Shown here in pieces: positions 57,303-64,000 of a stretch of DNA of 64,000 nucleotides. The stretch is from Mytilinidion resinicola. Taxonomy: Eukaryota > Ascomycota > Dothideomycetes > Mytilinidiales > Mytilinidiaceae. The stretch is from positions 2,372,789-2,436,788 of the forward strand of contig NW_022985439.1 of the NCBI RefSeq assembly GCF_010093595.1, read 5' to 3'. Position 1 is the stretch's first letter. The number at the start of each line of letters is the position of its first letter. The notes beneath the pieces were generated by a model that was not told the origin of the DNA, did no database searches, and saw only the letters and a list, made by a program, of their open reading frames with translations. Position numbers and translations under genes: made by a program.

Positions 57303-58992
57303 TCACCGAGACACGTTTCAAAGCCGTCCTATTGTGCATTACTACTTTACATGTGCAACGATTCTTTCCGATACCCATATGTGTGATACAGAACAGCTTC
57401 TCGGCAATAGGAATGAGAACATGAACTAATATAGTAAGACATTATAGAGATTGATATAAATATTACTTTCTCTACTCTACCCTAAGACTAGGGGGCTAAT
57501 ACTACGTAGGATAACTAATAATCGTCTCTATAGACTCCTAAAATCGTGGCTGGAACTAGAAAGAGTGTGTAAGGGTTGATCCTTTACTATAACAATAATA
57601 AGCCGTGAGGCCAATAGCTACTTAACGACTAGAATCCATTAAGAGGGAGAAAGGCTTCCTGACCAAAGAAAGAAGAAGTTCTCCCTGCCAAGCCTTGCTT
57701 AACGAGGGCAGAGCCCGACTTGTGTAAACCGGGGTTTATCCCCTAACAGAGCGCTTCTAGTGGCTGAAGGTTTTCATAGCTTAAGAACAGCATTCTTATT
57801 AAGATTATTTTACTGGCACTTGTTAAAGGAAGATATAAACGAGTTTAGGGGCCTAAATCTAGGCCACTTGGTGCCAGAACTGGGCCATATATCAAGCACT
57901 GGGCCACTAAACAGGGAGTGGCCCGAATCTGGGACGCCGGTTATCCCAGATTCGGGCCAATACTTAGCTTGCTCAGGCTTGCAGGCTTGCGCAGGCTTGC
58001 CAAGACCTGCTCAGGATTGCACAGCTACAAGCTCAGGTTACTTAGTCACTGCTCAGTTTTATAACTACCCCTGTATGCTCAGGTTCAAAAGCGGGAATGG
58101 ACTTTGGTGAGGTCAGTTTGCCCCTAAGAGTATATCGCGATGAATAACGATGAAAGACACAATAGACGCCTGGGACAGCATCAATACATGAGTCGGGGGC
58201 ATCAAGTGGCACGCCTTGAGCAGGGAGGGGAAGGAGGATTGCGGACGTGCTTGTCAAGCGTGCTTGTCAGAGAATGTCTTGAAGGTCTCCAGCAAGCGGC
58301 CAGGCCGCACTCAGCGGTTACGGATTACCGAGTCCGTGTGGTTAAGACGCAGATGCGATTTATTGGGAAAGTCGCGTGGTGATGGCAATCCGCACTTTGG
58401 AAATGACTACAAAGGATCAGGAGCACGGCGGAGAGGCACGAAGGCATCGGCGGGTTCTCACGGCGGGCCCCAACGCTTATAGGAGCTGAGCAGCACTGTA
58501 ATTAGAAAGTATGCACGGCTTTGTCGCATCAGCAAGCACGCGGCCTCGCTGCGTCGCGGGTGAAACCACTTCGTTGCCCGAATCGAGCAGCGCGTCGATT
58601 TTCAACGCGCTGCTCCATTCGTTTGGTGTTATCCCTTGCGATTGGCCTCTCTTGACGGCTGACCCCCAAGCTGCCACCACCTCTCCGAACGCATCGACAG
58701 CACAATTGTCCCACAAACACTGCCTGCCCAAGCTTCCAGCATCCAGCCTCCTTCACCATACACCCCGCTAGGCATGAGCGTGCTGGTGTGATTCTTCTCC
58801 GCCGCACCCCTCATCTGCAGCCGCACCTCGCCCGACCACCTTCTCCGCACCCAGACCTCACCCACCAGCTGCCTAGACTCCGCCTGATTTACGCAATCAC
58901 CTTTGCACGCGGCTCTCTTCATCTGGACTCGATTCCAACCTCCCAGCGCCTGCTCGCCCTCGCCTGGCTGGTGACCAGCTGCTCCGGCTACC
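57303..58992. other. spacer with repeat remnants
   Basis: About 1.7 kb. The left part (57360-58130) is transposon-like: repeated GGGCC words, a long perfect hairpin, and a run of GCAGGCTTGC/GCTCAGG words near 57968-58040. The right part is ordinary promoter and leader of the CAF-1 gene. No complete gene was recognised. Confidence 0.5.
57920..57958 (+). repeat. perfect 15-bp inverted repeat with 9-base loop
   Basis: GGCCCGAATCTGGGA (57920-57934) is followed after nine bases by its exact inverse TCCCAGATTCGGGCC (57944-57958). It lies in the repeat-rich gap. Confidence 0.9.
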
Positions 58993-61610
58993 ATGAAGGC
59001 TACGCCGCTCCTCGTCTCTTGGCACAACGAGAATGCCCCCATATACTCGGCACACTTCGAGCCCCATGGAAAGGCCCGTCTAGCTACTGCTGGAGGAGAC
59101 AACAATGTCCGGGTAAGCCCACCTCTGCGTCTCAAGTCTGTGATACTTCTGCTAATGCGTAGAGCAGCTGTGGAAGGTCGAAGCATCCGGGGATGAGAGA
59201 AAAGTCATCTATCTTTCCACCCTCGTAAAGCACACACAGGCTGTGAATGTGGTCCGATGGAGCCCTCGGGGTATGTATCCTCCCTCGCCCTCTCAATTGC
59301 TCCTTCTAACATTGATACAGGTGAGATCCTCGGTAGTGCCGGAGACGACGGCAACATCCTCTTATGGGTTCCCGCTGAGAATCAATCACATCCGGCTACA
59401 TTTGGCGAAGATGGTCTAGAAGATAAGGAGACATGGCGGGTCAAGCATATGTGCCGCTCCATGGGTTCGGAAATTTACGACATGGCGTGGTCTCCGGATG
59501 GTGCATTCTTCATCACAGGCAGCATGGACAACATTGCGAGGATATACAACGCTCAGACAGGTGGGCTAGGCAGCATTCAAGAACCTGAAGAATCATCACT
59601 AATTACAGTATAGGAAACTGTGTTCGACAAATCGCCGAGCACAGTCATTACGTGCAAGGCGTAGCCTGGGACCCTCTCAACGAATACGTCGCAACCCAAT
59701 CCTCCGATCGATCCGTACACATATACACGCTGAAGAACAAGGATGGTCATTTTTCGTTGGCCCAACATAGCAAAGTCTCGAAGATGGATTTGCCAGCCCG
59801 GCGAATATCTTCGAACAGTCCGGCGCCTCCAGACTTCGGAGGTCGAGCTTCTTTCCCTACACACGAATCGACACTCGCTATCGGATCACCTGTGCCTTCA
59901 GCACCAGGCACTCCGAACTCTCTGGCTCTGCCAATGAACCCACCGCCGATGTCCCATAGCCGCCGCTCTTCCTTTGGTTCGTCGCCATCGATGCGCCGAT
60001 CTGTTTCTCCAGCCCCGTCCATGCCTCTACCAGCGGTGATGCCAAATTCTCCCAGCATTTCAAATCTTGGAGTTGGAGTTCGGAATGCGCCGATTTACGC
60101 CAATGAGACTTTCACATCCTTCTTCCGCCGCCTTACATTCGCCCCAGATGGTAGTCTGCTGTTCACACCAGCCGGACAGTACAAGACTCTGCACCCGTCA
60201 TTGAGCGAGCTCGCCAAAGGATCTGACGATATCATCAACACTGTATACATTTACACTAGAGCGGGACTGAATAAGCCACCAATCGCGTACCTTCCGGGAC
60301 ACAAAAAGCCCTCAGTTGCCGTGCGATGTTCGCCTATCTACTACACACTCCGTCAGCCGATTCTTACAACCAAGCAAATCACGATAGATACTACGTCTGC
60401 CGAAGATGAGATTCCAGCGCTACCCGAACCAGCTCTGCCATCTAAACTGCCTCCTTCTAACTCAGCAATGGATCCACCTCCGCTTACTAGTGCTCCTTCG
60501 CCATCGCCGAGTATGACCGCTGGTTCCCCCAGGCCTTACGATTCAGATGCTGCCACTCCAGGTAGTGTACCTTCTGGACCTCCTTCGGCTTTCAATCTTC
60601 CCTACCGAATGGTCTATGCTGTTGCAACACAAGACGCGATTCATGTGTATGATACGCAACAACAGAAGCCGTTGTGTGTCGTCAGCAACCTTCACTTCTC
60701 TACCTTTACTGATTTGAGCTGGTACGTCTTGTCCCACTATCTAATCAGGCAATCTCATACAGACCCTAATGCTGACAACTTCTTTAGGTCTAACGACGGC
60801 TTGACACTGCTAATGTCATCCTCCGATGGATTCTGCTCTGCCTTGACTTTTGCACCTGGCGAATTAGGCCAAGTATATCACGGCCCGATGCCATCACAGG
60901 CGAAACATCACCACACGCCATCTTCCATTAATACCGCCAATGCTGCTTCCTCGAACAACTCTACTCCAACACCAACTCCGACCTCAGCATCGATACCGAC
61001 CTCGGTAACGCCAGGCGCAGTACCTATGCAAAAGCAACCCTCGGCCGGCTTCCCCGCATCTCCATCATCATTTGCTCCAGCTCGACCTGGGAGCCCGACT
61101 AGGAGCAACTCTGTTTCTAGTGTGGCAACTATCTCTTCCCTCCAAGCGTCAGGAACAGGTGGCGCATCTGGCGTTGCTCCAAGCCCTGGCGGCAGCGTCA
61201 CCATCGATCACGGTGTCGTCTTGAATCACTCTACCCCCGTCATGTCAACTGTACCTAGCGTCGCCGCTACAAACTCTAGCACTGTAGGTGGGATGCCCAT
61301 GTGGACACCGCCCATGACGCCTGCACAGGGTGGTGGAAACACTCATAGCGCGTCCAGCTCCGTTTCTGGCTTTGTCGGCGGCGCGCCGTGGGTTGATGGA
61401 ACCAGCATCAGCGCACTAGACAACTCAAGGCGGGAAAGCGAGAGCGAGAGGAGCGGACGCGCAGAAAGCGTCGCCTCGAGCGTGAAGCGTAATGCGGACG
61501 CCATCCCAACGACAGAAGACAGGGCGGGTAAGAGGCGGCGAGTTGCGCCTACACTTGTCAGCAACGGTGGGATGGAGCATGACGGCGGTGCGCCTCCTCC
61601 GTCCGAGTAA
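58993..61610 (+). CDS. CAC2: chromatin assembly factor 1 subunit 2 (p60/Cac2), WD40
   Basis: Five exons: 58993-59112, 59168-59270, 59321-59560, 59614-60721, 60788-61610; 797 residues. The opening is typical of CAF-1 subunit B: HNENAPIYSAHFEPHGKARLATAGGDNNVRLWKV. Further WD40 blades follow (VNVVRWSPRGEILGSAGDDGNILLW, IYDMAWSPDGAFFITGSMDNIARIY, VQGVAWDPLNEYVATQSSDRSVHIY, LTFAPDGSLLFTPAGQYK, LTLLMSSSDGFCSALTF). Ser/Pro/Thr-rich insertions (about 230-300 and 430-480) and a long disordered C-terminus ending in a basic RAGKRRR patch are fungal features. CAF-1 deposits H3-H4 on newly copied DNA in the nucleus. The last intron is 66 bases with no stop in frame. Confidence 0.94.
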
Positions 61611-62274
61611 ATGGTGGTTGGAATTTCCCATTTTCTTCAAACGTCGAACACGTGAGGATTCTTGCAAAGGCGTTAATCTGGCTCTATGGCATGTAGGAAT
61701 ATCCTTCCCTTTTTTTTTCTTTCAATTCAGTTTTTAGTGGTGATTTTTCTCATCTAGCGGTCATGGCTGCGAGCGTTTCGTGACTACCCCCCAAGTAAAG
61801 GCGTGAGGCGCCGTTTTGGGATATTTGGGCTTGGGTTTTATGGGTATTTTGGGTTTCTCTTTGAGGTAGAAAAATGTAGTATGAAGGGTCATGTTGATTG
61901 AGATGACGTGGCGTTAGCGCAATAACAATACCGAATTTCTGGAAGTTAGATGAATCGGGTCTTCTCGCACACAGAGTCTTGAGTTAATCGCGAAGTACGT
62001 AATTTTTACTTCTTACGACTTGAAAGGTAAAGAGATTTCTAATGAATTAAAGTGCATTTAGAAATACTGCTAATTTGGACCTAGGTGGGCTGGTATAACG
62101 AGCTTTCATACTCCGCTCAGGCCGTGGCAACGGGCTATAAAACTAGGAGAAGTCTTGTATAAGCGGGAGGGAAGGAATAACCGCCTCAAACAAAAAACCG
62201 AATTCCTCGTTTATCTATTCACGAGCATCCAACCCGACTCCCGCTCACAACAACAACAACAACAACAACAACAA

Positions 62275-62305
<31 letters not shown>

Positions 62306-62346
62306 GCACCAAAACATATTCGCTTCCCCCCCTCCCCCTCCCCCCC
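61611..62346. other. spacer after CAC2
   Basis: About 740 bases: CAC2 3' flank, AT-rich stretch, then a trinucleotide microsatellite. Confidence 0.45.
62248..62304 (+). repeat. microsatellite (CAA)9(CAT)10
   Basis: Nine CAA units (62248-62274) run straight into ten CAT units (62275-62304). It lies between CAC2 and the GC-rich minus-strand coding-like region, probably in a 3' flank. Confidence 0.95.
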
Positions 62347-63260
62347 TAGTACGACTCCCACCCGAAGTCAACACCCGTGATGTTAGGCACATAGCTGCTC
62401 CGCTGCCACTGCGCGGCGTTTCTCATCAGCAACCCCCCGCCATAACAGTAAGCCCCGCAACCGCCGCACCGCCCAACCACGCCTCAACCCTGCCGTCGGC
62501 GCCCAAGTCGTCCTCGAAGCAGTGGCAAGCTCTCCGCTCGGCAGCGCGGTCGACGCCGCAATTCCCCCCGCGGCGAGAGGTCCGGCCGCGTCGTCCGACT
62601 CGCGGGTGTCTGTACATCAGGATCGCGCGCGCTGGCCGTGCTTGCCCGCGGCGTCGGGGCATGGTGATGGCGGAGGCGTGGGAGGCGGTGAGGACGGTGG
62701 GAGGCTTTGCTGCAGGGGAATGGGGTTGGGGTTGGGGTTTAGCAGCGGCCCCCAGCCCCCTTTCCATACGAGTGTTTGTTGCGTCCACCCTAATAGCGTT
62801 CGAACGGCGTCACTTTTGGGGGGGGGGCATTTACTTACGCCCGCCACGTCAACGTCGCCGGCGGGGATGGAGGTCGTGCCGAAGCTTATGTGGGCCGCAG
62901 TTGGCCGCCCCGCGTCGTCGACGCGGAGGGGAGGGCTTGCCGCTGTGCCGCGGGCGTGCTGGCGAGGGTGGTGGTGCCGCCTTGGGTGCAGTCGGGGGGG
63001 GTGTGGATGGGCCGGGCGGTTTGGTTGCAGCCGCTTTCGAAGTCCGCGGAGACTTGGGCGAGGGAGGTGGAGAGGAGAGTTGGGGAGGAGGGAGCGGTGC
63101 GGGAGAGCATTGTTACGGATAGCTTGCTGGACGTGGGAGGGAGGGGTAGGGCGGGTAGCAGGGCGAGATTTGGGGAATGGGCGAGGTGGACGTGTTGATA
63201 TGTGAGTTTGAATTTGCCTGAGCAGATTTCTCTCCCGCCGTTGCGGATGCTGGCATGGTT
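62347..63260 (-). CDS. unresolved GC-rich gene, probably interrupted by introns
   Basis: Minus-strand coding-like pieces lie here but could not be joined with certainty. Near 63110-62950 a frame reads SPTLLSTSLAQVSADFESGCNQTARPIHTPP. Near 62940-62850 another reads LRVDDAGRPTAAHISFGTTSIPAGDVDVAG and ends at a GTAAG donor. The last piece before the stop at 62347 reads SSYVPNITGVDFGWESY. A TTTATAAA at about 63513-63520 could be the promoter. The product is not recognised; the late DFGW word recalls BAHD-type acyltransferases only weakly. Both strands have long open frames because GC content is high, so the limits are approximate. Confidence 0.3.
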
Positions 63261-63905
63261 GGATGGTTGTATCGGTGTCTACTCCTCTGACCACTTTCTG
63301 TGATCTATGACTTGGAGACGCGGCCCGTGTTTCCAGAGCGGATATATTAGGCAGAGAAAATTGCGGCGACTAAAGTATCTAGGGGTTTTGCATTCGCAGG
63401 GGAGGTTGGCGCAGGATAGAGGATGGCCACGGACAGAAGATTGAAACGGAAAGAAAAGGAGAAAAATCAGAACGCTTGATGCTTGTTGAAAAGAGCGAGG
63501 GGAAACGCTGCGTTTATAAATGTCGAGGAAGTCTTGGCAAACATCAGGGATGTGAGGACAGGGCCTTACTAGAAAGAGGGGGAGAGAGTAAAGTAGCGGG
63601 CTTTACTACAGAGCCATTTTATATTTACTGATTGTAACGGCGTGGAGTTGGGCACCAAATTTAGTTACTTTGCTAAAACTATATTACGCAGGGCAAAGCA
63701 CGTCAGTCCTCTAAAGGGAAGGGGAGGGGAGGACGCTGCTGCGCTGGATGTTATGGCGGAGTTCTGCAATCTATGTACAATATACACCAGGTCAATCAAT
63801 CCAAAAATTCAGTAGCGGAGTCGATCTGAATGGGCTGGTTTCCTGGTGATTCGCGCGAAAGGGGTTATTAAATCTGGGGCAACATCGATAATTTTGTGCA
63901 CTATA

Positions 63906-64000
63906 ACGTACTCCACAAGCGAGCGGCCCACCCAAGCGAGTGGCCCACCTCATCACCGGAACGCGCTCCGTTAACTTTCAACCACCATGCCTCAACAACG
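63906..64000 (+). mobile_element. left end of a Tc1/mariner (Fot1/pogo)-like transposon, cut by window edge
   Basis: After a TA dinucleotide (63904-63905) the sequence ACGTACTCCACAAGCGAGCG begins, with two GCGAG(C/T)GGCCCACC words, an arrangement much like the end of the MITE at 24620. An ATG at 63987 opens MPQQR and runs off the window; it may be the transposase start. Only 95 bases are seen, so completeness cannot be judged. Confidence 0.5.

Noticed and set aside
62522..63205. 227-residue plus-strand frame in the GC-rich region
   Set aside because: Very Gly/Arg/Trp-rich without domain pattern; the minus strand has better coding-like segments and a promoter.

Overview
The window is nuclear DNA of a filamentous ascomycete (Pezizomycotina-type). 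Most genes are broken by introns of roughly 45-110 bases with GT...AG ends and CTAAC/CTGAT-like branch sites. The products are typical of moulds: a GH27 alpha-galactosidase, a GH18 chitinase, many MFS carriers, a Zn2Cys6 regulator, BUD13 and CAF-1 subunit 2. I cannot fix the genus from sequence alone. Gene models were assembled by hand by joining open frames at splice sites whose phases agree.

Layout. 0-9.3 kb: an HSL-type alpha/beta hydrolase, a 1451-residue probably mitochondrial protein, and a seven-exon GH27 alpha-galactosidase. 9.6-18.9 kb: a compact catabolic group, made of a flavin monooxygenase, a 16-exon Dal5-like MFS carrier, and two tandem TauD/JLP1-type dioxygenases that keep the iron ligands. 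I read this as a sulfonate or organic sulfur/nitrogen scavenging cluster. 19.4-22.7 kb: an orphan 293-residue protein and a damaged or spliced F-box/LRR-like gene. 22.6-25.1 kb: a transposon-rich gap with a TA-flanked MITE nested inside a pogo-like element. 25.7-27.6 kb: a cell-surface protein with an Ala/Ser stalk and one membrane span, followed by a nested minisatellite. 27.8-29.5 kb: decayed, unrecognised coding sequence.

29.6-36.1 kb: an MCT-like MFS carrier, an NtaA/DszA-type FMN monooxygenase and, divergently, a DUR3-like solute:sodium symporter, probably a second sulfur/nitrogen acquisition group. 36.6-43.4 kb: a histidine phosphatase, an MDR dehydrogenase, a MATE transporter and BUD13. 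43.6-48.4 kb: an 18-bp minisatellite, hairpins, a second Dal5-like carrier and a GH18 chitinase. 50.3-51.8 kb: a SLOG-like protein and a small DUF4267-like membrane protein. 52-54 kb: a second transposon island, with a solo LTR (5-bp target duplication) inserted in one arm of a long inverted-repeat element. 54.4-57.3 kb: a short-chain dehydrogenase divergent from a Zn2Cys6 regulator. 59-61.6 kb: CAF-1 subunit 2. 61.6-64 kb: a CAA/CAT microsatellite, an unresolved GC-rich gene, and at the right edge the start of a Tc1/mariner-like transposon whose ends resemble the MITE at 24.6 kb.
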